Source of the DNA: Rotaria sordida
Lineage: Eukaryota; Rotifera; Eurotatoria; Philodinida; Philodinidae
Length of the DNA: 64,000 bases
Assembly (NCBI GenBank): GCA_905250125.1
Contig: CAJNOL010000185.1
Span: forward strand, 4,580 to 68,579
Direction of reading: 5' to 3'
Part shown: positions 43,598-53,653 of the stretch, one piece after another
Position numbering within the stretch: the first letter of the stretch is position 1
Layout: each line of letters starts with the position of its first letter
Made by a program: the position numbers and the translations under genes
Notes under the pieces: generated by a model
Databases searched by the model: none
What the model saw: the letters and a program-made list of their open reading frames with translations, nothing else
What the model was told of the DNA's origin: nothing

Positions 43598-45750
43598 AAA
43601 AAGAAATTGATTACAAGAAATTTATCGAATATGTGCATGAAAAATATAAAGATAAGTACTCAAAGGATGAAATTGAAGCCCTCCTTAACCTGGAAGAGGA
43701 TTACAATAAAGACAGCCCGGCATCTGTAGGGAAAAATCTAATATTAAATAGGCTCCTTTTTAATGGTAAAAAGATTAGTGGCGAGGAAATCGCCTTTGAT
43801 AAAGTTTTTAGTAACGGCCTTAACGTTTGGATAGCAGATAACGGAAGAGGGAAATCAACCATCTTTAAAATTATTAAATACGCATTAACAGGCCATAATA
43901 ATATCAAAAAGGATATTAAAAATTGGATAAAGGAAATAATATTAGAATTCAAAATAGGGAAGAATGTATTTACAATTTATATCAATAAAAAAAGCAGAAT
44001 TTCGGAAGGTGGTTTATATACTTTTAATATTGAGAAATTTCTTAAGCTAAAGGATACCGAAAAGCTTGACACAATAGAAACTAACTTGTTATTTACCTTC
44101 AAGGGGGATGAAGCATATGAAAACCAAATTCAAACATTCTTTTTTAATCAATTCTCATATTATTCTTTAAAATACACACAAAAGAGCTCTAGTAAAAGTG
44201 ATCTTACCCTTAAAACTTCCAGTCTAAGCTGGAATACATATTTCAAGACAATATACTTGGAATCAAGCGATCATACTAACTTGTATTTTAAAGAAGAAAA
44301 AATAGGAGATCAGGGGAAAAAAATATTTGAAATGATACTCGGATTAAGGCTAACATATCCCATTAATAGACTTACACTATTGCTAAATAGAGAAGATGAG
44401 GAAATAGGTAAAATCAAGATAATCGATGAAGTAAATGAGAAGGCCAAAACCGATAACAAGGAAAAGCTTGAAAAGGAACTAGCTAAAATAAATAAGGATT
44501 TCGAGAACTTAGAAAAACTCAATAACACAAATTTTGATGTTAACCCATTAATAGAAGAACAAATAAAATTACAAAATTCTATAAATTCAACATTAAGTAA
44601 ACATAGAGAGGCAAGTACAAAATATAATGAAGCCGTTAGTAAAAGGGATACAAAGCACTTAGAAAACTTAGGATATAGAAGAGATTATAATAGTGTGTCA
44701 GGTGAAGTAACTCGCCTTGAAAAGCAGGTATTGAACATGAATTTGTATCAAGAAGCTGGGAGTTTTTTTACGAATTTGGAGGTAAAAACTTGCCCACATT
44801 GCGAAACAGTAGTAACACAAGATAAAATAACTCTAGAGGCTGAACAGCATAATTGCAGACTCTGTGGAACCGAAGCCCTACTTCAGCGTATTGATCCAGA
44901 AGAAATAAATGAAAAAATATCTAAAATTAAAGAGGAAATAAAGGGTTATGTTACTAAAAAGAAGACCTTAGAAGATAAAATTAAGGATGGGGAAATTGTA
45001 CACGCTAAATTAAGCGAAGAGTCGAATAATCATTATAAGGAATTTGTAAAGATCCCATCCGTTGATGCAGACCAAAATAGATTAACAGATATTGCAAGAC
45101 AGATAACTACTATCCGATCTCAACTAAATGAGCTAAAAGATTTGATAGGTAAAAAGGATGCATTACGAGATAAAAAAGCAGTTGTAACTTACAGATTAAA
45201 TGAACTGAATAATCTAACTCCTAAAAAGAACGACGAAGAATATCAAAAAAGGCTTCTTAATAAAGAGGTACTAAATTACGCAATTGGAGGTTTAAAGCTG
45301 AAAAGGCAGGAATTGAATAAAGAAATTATTGAAAAATTACAAGGTTTGATTTTGCGAGAAATTCATGAATTTGGCTTGAAAAATGTTTCAAGTGTAGAAA
45401 TTTCAAATTCTTATGATCTCGCTTTTATACAAAATGATGAAGGTGTATCATTTGAAGACTTAACCGAGAGTGAAAAGTTACGGGTAAAATTCGCATTCTT
45501 CCTAAGCTTAATACAGCTTGATATTGAGTATCAATTAGGTAGGCATACAAGATTTTTAGTTATTGACTCACCAGGAAGTGAAGAAATTAGTAAAGCTAAC
45601 CTGGAAGGATTATCGACAATTTTCAAAGAAGTAAACAAAAGGTTTGGAAATGATCTACAGATTTTCCTTGGGACAGCTTTAAGGGAGTTTGTAGATGTAA
45701 GCTCCTCAGAAAAATCTGTTATTAAAGAACAAGAGGAATACTTATTTTAA
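43594..45750 (+). CDS. Rad50/SMC-like ATPase with zinc hook
   Basis: A 718-residue ABC-type ATPase of the Rad50/RecN/SMC group. Walker A is ADNGRGKST (81-89). Two coiled-coil arms flank a zinc hook with CPHC (400-403) and CRLC (421-424). The signature-like region (DLTESEKLRVKFAFFLSL, about 625-645) precedes Walker B, which reads FLVIDSPGSEE with D658 and an unusual Ser-Pro instead of the common DEP. Such ATPases hold DNA ends or scan DNA. It overlaps its upstream partner by four bases and its downstream partner by one base, so all three are tightly coupled. Inferred to be the ATP-driven sensor of a defence complex. Confidence 0.8.
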   Translation: MKKEIDYKKFIEYVHEKYKDKYSKDEIEALLNLEEDYNKDSPASVGKNLILNRLLFNGKKISGEEIAFDKVFSNGLNVWIADNGRGKSTIFKIIKYALTGHNNIKKDIKNWIKEIILEFKIGKNVFTIYINKKSRISEGGLYTFNIEKFLKLKDTEKLDTIETNLLFTFKGDEAYENQIQTFFFNQFSYYSLKYTQKSSSKSDLTLKTSSLSWNTYFKTIYLESSDHTNLYFKEEKIGDQGKKIFEMILGLRLTYPINRLTLLLNREDEEIGKIKIIDEVNEKAKTDNKEKLEKELAKINKDFENLEKLNNTNFDVNPLIEEQIKLQNSINSTLSKHREASTKYNEAVSKRDTKHLENLGYRRDYNSVSGEVTRLEKQVLNMNLYQEAGSFFTNLEVKTCPHCETVVTQDKITLEAEQHNCRLCGTEALLQRIDPEEINEKISKIKEEIKGYVTKKKTLEDKIKDGEIVHAKLSEESNNHYKEFVKIPSVDADQNRLTDIARQITTIRSQLNELKDLIGKKDALRDKKAVVTYRLNELNNLTPKKNDEEYQKRLLNKEVLNYAIGGLKLKRQELNKEIIEKLQGLILREIHEFGLKNVSSVEISNSYDLAFIQNDEGVSFEDLTESEKLRVKFAFFLSLIQLDIEYQLGRHTRFLVIDSPGSEEISKANLEGLSTIFKEVNKRFGNDLQIFLGTALREFVDVSSSEKSVIKEQEEYLF

Positions 45751-47543
45751 TGAATATAGCTGAATTTGAAAATAAAAACGCTTTTCAACAAACACTGTTT
45801 GTAGACAACTTCCTAAATGAAGTGGATATTGATACAATACCGGAAGCTGAAGTTGAAGTGTTTCTAAATTCTATTTATCTTAATTCCACCAATAATTACA
45901 TTAAACGGTCTTTCCTTATAATATGGTCAGATCTAATATTATGCGAAAAAATTAATAACCCTCATGCATTACTTGGGCAGTTATATAAATTAATAAAGGA
46001 ACCAACAGGAGATGTATTTTTGCAGTCCATAGCTATTAAATACTACTGCCTCATAAAAGAGACATTAAGTGATGAAGTTTTAAATAACTTAAAAAAGCTA
46101 ACGGATTCGGAAAGCGCTGACATTGCAAGTGAGGCATTATTTTGGCTAGGAATTGGAGAATTGAAGAAAATAACTGACAATAATCCTCTAACATTAGCAC
46201 TGCATTTAAATAAAGCGAAAAGTTACTTTAAGGCATCAACCAACGCAATAGAAAATAGAGAAGATGCAACGTATTATCTACTTATTGTTGGATTCATTGA
46301 GGCAATAGCCACAAAAGAGAGCGATAAGGCAAAAATATATTTTAAGGACATAGAAAAAGTTCTGCTATATCGAATTACATACGAATTAGAGTATAAACAC
46401 CTAGAATTCGATTTTATAATATTTCAAATATTAAGAAGTATCAATGATAATTATCAATCATTAATTGTGGTAGATGGCTGGATTAACTTTAAGGAAGAGT
46501 TCGAATGTCTATACACAATAAACAATAGTATAAATGCAATTATATCTAATAAAGGAAAGCATAAGAAAAACATTCAATTAATTTTCAATTCAGTATTAAA
46601 AAATGCTTCCAAAACGCTTTATGGCTTGACACTAAGCAATGAAAAGCAAAGAATTATTAATTTAAGAAATATAACAGACAATCAGTGTATAATTGAATAT
46701 CTCGAATATGTGATTGAGCAGATTCCTTCTTTGGAAATTCCAAACGTTGAAAATTACCAGTTGCTTATAGCCCTTATTAAACTTCTTGGAGAAAAAGAAG
46801 GGTTAGAAAAGTACAACCAAATAAAAAACAAGTCAAATATTGGTGAAATAATTACTGCTTTCTCGAGTTTTGCCGAAAGAAATTCCAACTCAATTGCTGA
46901 ATTTATCACAGGTTCAATGATTGGCCAGGATATATACTACACTTTAAAAAATGACATACAAAATAAACTGCCAGGTTATTCCGAGGCAAAGCTGAATACA
47001 TTCTTTAAAATCGTAGAAGAAGTTATACGTTATGCCCGTAGGTGTTTTGTTGAAAGTAGTAAAAAAGATTATATGTTTCTCTATGCAGAAAGTGAGGGAG
47101 GATTAGGTTCTAAAGCTAAGGAGCAAGATTTACAGGATAGTATGTACAACATGCTAAAGTTAACTCCGATAGCATATGGTTTTGAGCATGAAAAGGCTAA
47201 ATTTACTGATGGTGGCCGAGTAGATATTGTATTTAAAACAGATTTTGTAACTTTCCCTATAGAAATCAAGAAAACCGAAATTGAAGTAACATTGGATCGA
47301 ATTGAGGAGGATTATATTTCTCAAGCACAAACCTATGCTGCCGGTTATGATCAATTAGGCATTTTTGCACTACTCGACCTTACCGATAAAGAATTAAGCC
47401 CATCTATAAATATGAAAGATTGGTTTAATATTCATCACATCCCACCCAAAACAGGATTAAATATAAAATACCCCGATTATATTATTTCAGTTGTAATACC
47501 CGGAAACAGAATTTTGCCAAGTAAAAAAAGCAAATACAAATAA
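45750..47543 (+). CDS. helical protein with C-terminal PD-(D/E)XK nuclease domain
   Basis: A 597-residue protein. About residues 1-450 are helical, possibly HEAT/TPR-like repeats. The C-terminal part carries a nuclease-like core: GGRVDIVF (D492), FPIEIKKTE (E505, K507), then helices QAQTYAAGYDQLGIFALL. The D...ExK spacing is that of restriction-like endonucleases. No known family is recognised. Its ATG overlaps the stop of the ATPase by one base (TAATG). It probably is the effector of the three-gene unit. The next gene (HamA) follows after 35 bp. Confidence 0.7.
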   Translation: MNIAEFENKNAFQQTLFVDNFLNEVDIDTIPEAEVEVFLNSIYLNSTNNYIKRSFLIIWSDLILCEKINNPHALLGQLYKLIKEPTGDVFLQSIAIKYYCLIKETLSDEVLNNLKKLTDSESADIASEALFWLGIGELKKITDNNPLTLALHLNKAKSYFKASTNAIENREDATYYLLIVGFIEAIATKESDKAKIYFKDIEKVLLYRITYELEYKHLEFDFIIFQILRSINDNYQSLIVVDGWINFKEEFECLYTINNSINAIISNKGKHKKNIQLIFNSVLKNASKTLYGLTLSNEKQRIINLRNITDNQCIIEYLEYVIEQIPSLEIPNVENYQLLIALIKLLGEKEGLEKYNQIKNKSNIGEIITAFSSFAERNSNSIAEFITGSMIGQDIYYTLKNDIQNKLPGYSEAKLNTFFKIVEEVIRYARRCFVESSKKDYMFLYAESEGGLGSKAKEQDLQDSMYNMLKLTPIAYGFEHEKAKFTDGGRVDIVFKTDFVTFPIEIKKTEIEVTLDRIEEDYISQAQTYAAGYDQLGIFALLDLTDKELSPSINMKDWFNIHHIPPKTGLNIKYPDYIISVVIPGNRILPSKKSKYK

Positions 47544-47578
47544 TTAGTGAATATTAATTATTGATTTATAATAAAACA

Positions 47579-48415
47579 ATGCCTACTAATCAGAATTCTC
47601 TTATAGGAAGACATCCAACAAGTCCAGTGTTTGGCATATGGCTATCATGCGATGATGTTACTGTTACACCTACAAAATGCCACAGAAAGCTATCTGAACT
47701 TGTGCCTTCAAATGATGCAGATTTAGTTGAATGGTTGTCAAAAATGCTTATTAAATATCATTATGATGACAATAAAATCAAAAGACTAAAAAAGAAATTT
47801 GCTGATATAGGATTCCCACAATTTGCAGAACAGAATAGAAGTTTACCGAAAGCAGATACTGTACAAAAAGGAAACGCAGCAGAAATTATTCTAACTGAAT
47901 ATATACAAAGTACTCTTAACAAGCCACTAATTCAATCATTTAGGTTTAGATATAACGCAAATGTAGACCAATCAATGAAAGGTGATGATGTCTTACTAAT
48001 TGACAGTCCTAAGACTCCTACTAATAGCAATGTAAAAATATATCTTGGCGAATCTAAATATAGGGGAACTCCAAATAGCCAAGTAGTTACAGATTTGTCT
48101 AAAGCTTTAGAAAAATCTAAACTACCCTTATCATATTCATTTTTAATGGATGTATTAAGAAGAGATAAATCCACTGAAGCACTTGCTGATATTCTTGATG
48201 AACTATATGTTAAGGATATTAAAGCAAATGGTAATTTGATATATGCTGGATTATTATTAAGTAATATGAATTCCCATAGCAACATCGAAACACATTTTAG
48301 TAATAATAATCCTAATCTAGTAATTATTTCTATTGGTATAAATAATCCGGGCAGGCTCATAACAGAAGCATATGCTTTGGCTGAATCTAAATTAAGTAAA
48401 CCAACTACGTTATGA
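47579..48415 (+). CDS. hamA: Hachiman nuclease subunit HamA (DUF1837)
   Basis: A 278-residue DUF1837 protein. Diagnostic parts are KGNAAEIILTEYI and the predicted nuclease core KGDDVLLID (D136/D137) followed by YLGESKYRG (E158, K160), the D...ExK layout of HamA. In Hachiman, HamA is a nuclease held in check by the helicase HamB and released by phage DNA damage. The ATG at 47579 is chosen; the open frame begins at a TTG at 47561. It overlaps hamB by four bases (ATGA). Assignment rests on domain plus partner. Confidence 0.88.
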   Translation: MPTNQNSLIGRHPTSPVFGIWLSCDDVTVTPTKCHRKLSELVPSNDADLVEWLSKMLIKYHYDDNKIKRLKKKFADIGFPQFAEQNRSLPKADTVQKGNAAEIILTEYIQSTLNKPLIQSFRFRYNANVDQSMKGDDVLLIDSPKTPTNSNVKIYLGESKYRGTPNSQVVTDLSKALEKSKLPLSYSFLMDVLRRDKSTEALADILDELYVKDIKANGNLIYAGLLLSNMNSHSNIETHFSNNNPNLVIISIGINNPGRLITEAYALAESKLSKPTTL

Positions 48416-51400
48416 ATTTAGATGATTTTGCTAAAAAAATAAATAGCGTAAAAAAAGACAGAACGCTTCAAAACTACATTGCGCAAGCACATGCCAGATA
48501 TATATTGTTTAATACAAATGTTGAAAAGGAAAACTTACCGAGATATACAATAAAAGACGAGAAATTAAATAAATTAGCCTTTTATTATTTACATGCAGGA
48601 TGTGTTTATGCTGAAAATAATAATTTGGCTGAATCAAGCGAATTATTAGAAAGGGGTGCATCAATACTAGAATACATAAATGGTTCCATAAACAATAGAG
48701 AGTTAGAAAGTAATTATTTCGGTCTTATTTCATCATTGGGTTACTATGCAAGTTTCCAATATTCAAAAGCATTTATTTTAATAAAAAAGCATACATATAA
48801 AACTGAAATCAGTAATCTGATTTCCTTATTTTTAGAAAGAAAATACCCGGAATTACTCCAAAAAGTTAATGAAATTGTTGTATCAAAAGATTACACCGAT
48901 GAACATATTTCGAATTTGCAAGATGTTAAAGAAAGTGAAAACAAAATTTATGTAATCGTAATTGCAAAATCATTAAATAGCTTTATACGTTACTTCCAGT
49001 CTGGAGACGACGAGCTTATGCATAAAGCCAAAGCGCAATTACAAAACTTAAAAGAGATAGCTGAATTAAACGAAGACCCTAGTGTTTGGTGGGTAATCCG
49101 TTTATTACTAATTATTCTTGATGGTTTTAATGAGGCAGCTTTATGGAAATGCCTATCTAAACATTTTGATATATATGACGACAGGGTTAAAAAATATATT
49201 AATTCCTTAATCCATCATTCACCACCCTATTATGAACTTTTCATAACACAACGAAATTCATTAGCTCAAGTTTTAAATGTAGAAGAAAAAGGCTGTATTG
49301 TGAGTGTACCAACAAGCAGCGGCAAAACAAGAATTGCAGAAATCGCAATATTAAATGCTATGCTCGCTGATCCATATGGCAAGGTTTTATATATAGCTCC
49401 TTTTAAATCTCTTGCATTTGAAATTGAGAGCACATTAGAAAATATTTTTAGCAATGTAGATATTACTATTTCGCATTTATATGGTGGGGGTTTGTTTTCA
49501 AAACTGGATGAAAGAGTTATTGATGAATCTAATGTAATAATCGCTACTCCTGAAAAAGCCAAGGCAATTTTTAGAGGAAATTCAGATATTTTTGAACAAG
49601 TAAAATTAGTGATTATTGATGAAGGCCATTTACTTGGGGCGGATGCTAGATTGCTTGCTAATGAAGTATTTTATGAAGAATTAAGGTATTACTTATCTAA
49701 TACAGGCGGTAGATTTCTTCTTTTATCCGCAGTATTACCTAATACAGAAGATATTGCAAAATGGCTCACCGGAAGTACTGAAACCGTATACAGGGAAACT
49801 TGGAGGCCTTCGGATGAAAGGTTTGGTATTTTAGAATATACTAATTCTTCTATCAACTTAAATTGGGATAGTACGTCAGAAGAGATACCGTCATTTAATC
49901 CAGGTTTTATTAAATGTGAACCTATTCCACTTAAAGGAAGAGCAAAAATCCAAAGGTATACTCCGAACTATCAAGAATCACCAGCAGCAGTTGCATACAA
50001 ACTCAGATATTTTGGGCCAGCTTTAATTTTTGTGGGAATAAAGCCAAGTGTTTTTCCAATGGCTAGGGCGTATGAAAAATTCATGACTGAACCTTTTGAT
50101 ATTTCTAGATATAATAAAGAAGATTGGAAAGCATATGAATTAGCTTGTATAGAAACTTATGGCATTGATTCTCTATGGTTATACTATGCAGGTATTGGCA
50201 TACTATGCCATCATGGTGATTTAAATGTTGATGTGAGAATACCGCTAGAGCGCCTTATGAGAAACAGTAAACCTTTGGTCATTATATCAACATCAACTTT
50301 AGGCCAAGGTGTGAACCTTGGAATATCTACCGTGATTTTTGCAACTACACAAATTGGCAAAAGTTCTTATCTAACAAAACGTGATTTTTGGAATATTGCA
50401 GGAAGAGCGGGCAGGGCATTCATTGATAGTGAGGGCAAAATATTGGTAAAGTTGAATGCTGAGGACAGAAGTGAAGAAGGTCTAGTAAAAATCGAAAAGC
50501 AACGAAAAGGTATAAAGAGTTTCTTTAAAAAAAGTAATATTGACCAAGCAGTTGGGGGATTGATATTAACAATTATTAAAATATTAGCAATTTCAGAGCG
50601 ACATGGAATTGATTTTAATCTTTTAATAACTCTTATTTCTGAAAACCAGTTAGATACTTTAGATACAGAAGATTTTAAGGCCGAAAATGTTCTTAACGTT
50701 ATAGACGATTCATTGTTATCATTACATTATTCAAATAATCTAAGTGGTTTAGACGAAACTGATTATTCTTGGGTTGAAGCACATTTCAAGACTTCATTAG
50801 CCGCAATCCAAGGAGCAAGAGCGGCTAACATTGGTGAACAAAAGGTACTAGATATCATTACAGCTAGAGTTCATGGAATTGAAACTAAGGTTGGAACAAG
50901 TAGAAGGCAATGGTTAAGTATCATTAAATCTGGTATACCAGTAAATTACTATTTAGAAATTGAAAACCAATATGAAAGTATTCTAGACTGTATTAATGAA
51001 TATCTTGAAACAGATTTAGAAATTGATGATAAATTGGTTTTATTAGAAAAATTAGAAACCCTTTTCCTACAAACTAAACTTTTTGGGGACGCCGATAATT
51101 ATTACAAAGACCATGTTCAAAGAGATGTTATAAGAGATAAATGGTTAAGGGGGATTAGCGCTCAAGAAATATTTCCAATAGAAAATAGTGAGAAAATAAT
51201 AACAAAAATTTATGGATACAAACTACCTTGGTTCCTTAATGCGGTAGGTAAAAAGCTTAAACAAAATGACCTTGACGACCAAGCGGAAGTGATTGAAGAG
51301 TTGGCAACATATACTGAATTGGGACTTCCAACCTTATCAAGTTGCAAAGTCTATCAAGCCGGCATTAGGTCAAGGTCAGCCGCCTTAGAGATAAGCACCA

Positions 51401-51801
51401 TACTTGGTAACCGTATGTTAACTAAAAGCATTATTGATTATAAAAGGAAATTAGTAAATGATAAAGAAATTCTACTAAAAAAGTTAAGTGGCAATGCAAA
51501 ACAATGGCTTGAAATGCTTGGACTAAATGCAACAGTTAGAGAAAAACCTATAAAAATTGTGGAATCATTTATTTATAAGCTGGCTGTAGGAAAAACTGAA
51601 ACCCTTATACCCCAGTTAATAAATGATGAACAATATTTAGTAAGCCCTGATTTATCATTCATAAAAAAAATATCTTCATCAGGAATAAATTTTACTCAAT
51701 TAAATAATCTACCTGGAATTTATTTTAAATATAACAAAGTTGAAAAGGAATGGAATGCAGAAGTTAGTAACCCATATATAAAGTATTCATATGAAGACTA
51801 A
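48412..51801 (+). CDS. hamB: Hachiman helicase subunit HamB
   Basis: A 1,129-residue superfamily 2 helicase. Motif I is PTSSGKTR (about 300-307), motif II DEGH (403-406), motif III SAVLP, motif V STLGQGVNL and motif VI NIAGRAGRA. A long helical N-terminal region (about 1-270) precedes the helicase core, and a C-terminal extension follows (about 700-1129). HamB with HamA forms the Hachiman defence complex, which monitors DNA and unleashes nuclease activity. It is coupled to hamA by a four-base overlap and convergent to xseB. All helicase motifs are intact. Confidence 0.9.
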   Translation: MNLDDFAKKINSVKKDRTLQNYIAQAHARYILFNTNVEKENLPRYTIKDEKLNKLAFYYLHAGCVYAENNNLAESSELLERGASILEYINGSINNRELESNYFGLISSLGYYASFQYSKAFILIKKHTYKTEISNLISLFLERKYPELLQKVNEIVVSKDYTDEHISNLQDVKESENKIYVIVIAKSLNSFIRYFQSGDDELMHKAKAQLQNLKEIAELNEDPSVWWVIRLLLIILDGFNEAALWKCLSKHFDIYDDRVKKYINSLIHHSPPYYELFITQRNSLAQVLNVEEKGCIVSVPTSSGKTRIAEIAILNAMLADPYGKVLYIAPFKSLAFEIESTLENIFSNVDITISHLYGGGLFSKLDERVIDESNVIIATPEKAKAIFRGNSDIFEQVKLVIIDEGHLLGADARLLANEVFYEELRYYLSNTGGRFLLLSAVLPNTEDIAKWLTGSTETVYRETWRPSDERFGILEYTNSSINLNWDSTSEEIPSFNPGFIKCEPIPLKGRAKIQRYTPNYQESPAAVAYKLRYFGPALIFVGIKPSVFPMARAYEKFMTEPFDISRYNKEDWKAYELACIETYGIDSLWLYYAGIGILCHHGDLNVDVRIPLERLMRNSKPLVIISTSTLGQGVNLGISTVIFATTQIGKSSYLTKRDFWNIAGRAGRAFIDSEGKILVKLNAEDRSEEGLVKIEKQRKGIKSFFKKSNIDQAVGGLILTIIKILAISERHGIDFNLLITLISENQLDTLDTEDFKAENVLNVIDDSLLSLHYSNNLSGLDETDYSWVEAHFKTSLAAIQGARAANIGEQKVLDIITARVHGIETKVGTSRRQWLSIIKSGIPVNYYLEIENQYESILDCINEYLETDLEIDDKLVLLEKLETLFLQTKLFGDADNYYKDHVQRDVIRDKWLRGISAQEIFPIENSEKIITKIYGYKLPWFLNAVGKKLKQNDLDDQAEVIEELATYTELGLPTLSSCKVYQAGIRSRSAALEISTILGNRMLTKSIIDYKRKLVNDKEILLKKLSGNAKQWLEMLGLNATVREKPIKIVESFIYKLAVGKTETLIPQLINDEQYLVSPDLSFIKKISSSGINFTQLNNLPGIYFKYNKVEKEWNAEVSNPYIKYSYED

Positions 51802-52008
51802 TCATTCGGGTAATTTTTTACTGTCCATCTGCTTTATTATATTATTAACTTCTTGCTCCGTAGACCTAAGTCTTGATTGACATACATTTATTAATTCAGA
51901 TGCTCTTTTAACCTTTTGAGCAAGCACATCTATTGAAACAGATTCATTTTCTATTTCGGTGGCTATTTGCATCAATTCTTTGAATGCCTCTTCATATGTT
52001 GCTTCCAT
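51802..52008 (-). CDS. xseB: exonuclease VII small subunit
   Basis: A 68-residue acidic coiled-coil protein with the XseB pattern TYEEAFKELMQIATEIENESVSIDVLAQKVKRASELINVCQSRL. XseB and XseA make the single-strand-specific exonuclease VII. It overlaps xseA by 17 bases and immediately adjoins the hamB stop on the other strand. AT-rich like the island, so it may be an accessory copy. Confidence 0.88.
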   Translation of the reverse strand: MEATYEEAFKELMQIATEIENESVSIDVLAQKVKRASELINVCQSRLRSTEQEVNNIIKQMDSKKLPE

Positions 52009-53419
52009 CTCTATGATTGTTTGATATAACGTTTGTATCTATTTCTGATTCTGAGAATATAATTTTTAATTTATCGTCTGGCTCAACGTTTATCCCATTT
52101 GATATTATTTTATTGTTTTTTTGAATTATAGCAAACCCTCTTTTAATAGTTTGCTCTGGGCTGACAGCGCTAATATATTTAATATAGTGATTTAAATTAC
52201 CTCTTTTATTCACGAGATACTTCCCAGTAAATATTCTAAGATTACCAATTGTATTAGCTAATACATTTAATTTATTGTTTACTATAATCTTCGGAATAGT
52301 ACTTATTCTAGAAGATGTGGCTACCAAACTTGATTTTCTATTGTTGATTATTTCATTAGATTTATTAACCACTATTTGATGATGCAATGTTAAATCATCT
52401 TTCCTATGGGTTAATGTACGCTTGGAACCATTAACTAATAGAGTATTAACTAATGTTAATGCTCTTAGCTTATTAGCAATTAATTGTTGCCCTTTAATTA
52501 TGATTGTATTTTGGGCTTTCTGTATGGCTACTTCAAAATTGTGATTGTGGGAAATAATGAATTCAGCAGCCTTGGTTGGCGTTTTTGTTATGGTATGGGC
52601 CATAAGGTCACTAATGCTAACATCTTTATGATGACCCAGTCCCGTGATAATAGGGATAGGAAACTTAGCGATGGCTTGAGATAAGCTGTATGTATCAAAA
52701 ACTAAAAAATCTGTTTTTGCACCACCACCCCTAATAATTACGATGCAGTCATAGTTTATTTTGGTATTATAAATTTTGATTAATGTATTAACCAATTCAG
52801 CTTCAGCTTCGCCACCTTGCACCGAAGAATAATAAGTATCTGTAAAAATTGTATACTTAAATTTATTATCCTTCAAAGTATGGATAAAATCGGTATATCC
52901 TTCTGAATTAGCCGAACCGATAAGAGCTATTTTTTGTATAACTGGCTTTAATATTAGTCTCTTATTGCGTGTTATATACTCTTCCCCGTATTTTTCAATA
53001 TAATCATTCTCTCTAACCAGTCGCTCTAAAGTATCTCTCCGCTGCTTTTCTATATTTCCTAAAGTAAAGGCATCGTCAATATCTAAAAGAGTAAGGGAAA
53101 GTCCATATACTGGATGATATTCAACTTTTACTTTTATCAGGACTTGAACGCCATTTTTAAACTTTTGGCCCGTTACTTTTTCAAAATACTCTATACATTT
53201 AGAACCTTCCTGCCAAGATTTGGCTTTGATTTTAATGGTGTCCGCATTAGGGCCTTCTAGCTTTTCTATTAAATCAAAATGGTGTCTATCCTTATTAGGA
53301 TAAAAGCTATGTCCGGAAACTTCACCTATAACCCAATAAGTTTCTTGAAAAGCCGATGTGATTACCCCTGCAATCGTGCCGGCAAGCTCTGAAAGTTTAA
53401 TATGTTGGATAGCTTGCAA
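51992..53419 (-). CDS. xseA: exonuclease VII large subunit
   Basis: A 475-residue catalytic subunit. The N-terminal OB-fold (about 1-100) precedes the catalytic domain with IIRGGGAKTDFLVFD and TGLGHHKDVSISDLMAHTITKTPTKAAEF. These are the conserved exonuclease VII motifs (GRGGGSxED and GHExD types, here slightly altered). A long helical part follows. The pair degrades single-stranded DNA from both ends to short oligonucleotides. The gene lies between the Hachiman cluster and an XRE-regulated unit; base use is as AT-rich as its neighbours, pointing to a co-transferred gene. Confidence 0.88.
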   Translation of the reverse strand: MQAIQHIKLSELAGTIAGVITSAFQETYWVIGEVSGHSFYPNKDRHHFDLIEKLEGPNADTIKIKAKSWQEGSKCIEYFEKVTGQKFKNGVQVLIKVKVEYHPVYGLSLTLLDIDDAFTLGNIEKQRRDTLERLVRENDYIEKYGEEYITRNKRLILKPVIQKIALIGSANSEGYTDFIHTLKDNKFKYTIFTDTYYSSVQGGEAEAELVNTLIKIYNTKINYDCIVIIRGGGAKTDFLVFDTYSLSQAIAKFPIPIITGLGHHKDVSISDLMAHTITKTPTKAAEFIISHNHNFEVAIQKAQNTIIIKGQQLIANKLRALTLVNTLLVNGSKRTLTHRKDDLTLHHQIVVNKSNEIINNRKSSLVATSSRISTIPKIIVNNKLNVLANTIGNLRIFTGKYLVNKRGNLNHYIKYISAVSPEQTIKRGFAIIQKNNKIISNGINVEPDDKLKIIFSESEIDTNVISNNHRDGSNI

Positions 53420-53510
53420 GGTATTGTTTAATAAACCACTAAAGTAGAAATAAAAAAGCTTTATAGTGATTCTTTAAGCCATCATTAGTATGTAGTTTCA
53501 GGATTTCTAA

Positions 53511-53653
53511 GGATTTCAAGAAATTTCATATTTTAACTTTCTTGAACACCTTGATTCCACACACTTTTATTGTCTCGTTAATTTTCGAGATTTCTTGATA
53601 TTTCTTGCGTAATCCCGAGAAATCCCGAGAAATGGTTTCTTGAAGTTTCTTGA
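53511..53653. repeat. cluster of TTTCTTGA and AATCCCGAGA short repeats
   Basis: TTTCTTGA occurs at 53538, 53591, 53636 and 53646. The inverse TCAAGAAA lies at 53516, and a further TTTCTTG at 53601. Two tandem AATCCCGAGA units lie at 53611-53630. The cluster fills the gap between xseA and the XRE gene and may be an iteron, a binding array or an attachment-like site. Confidence 0.6.

Noticed and set aside
51802..53419. xseA/xseB as components of the Hachiman system
   Set aside because: They are on the opposite strand, have their own direction and are a known complete enzyme; only the location and base composition link them to the island.
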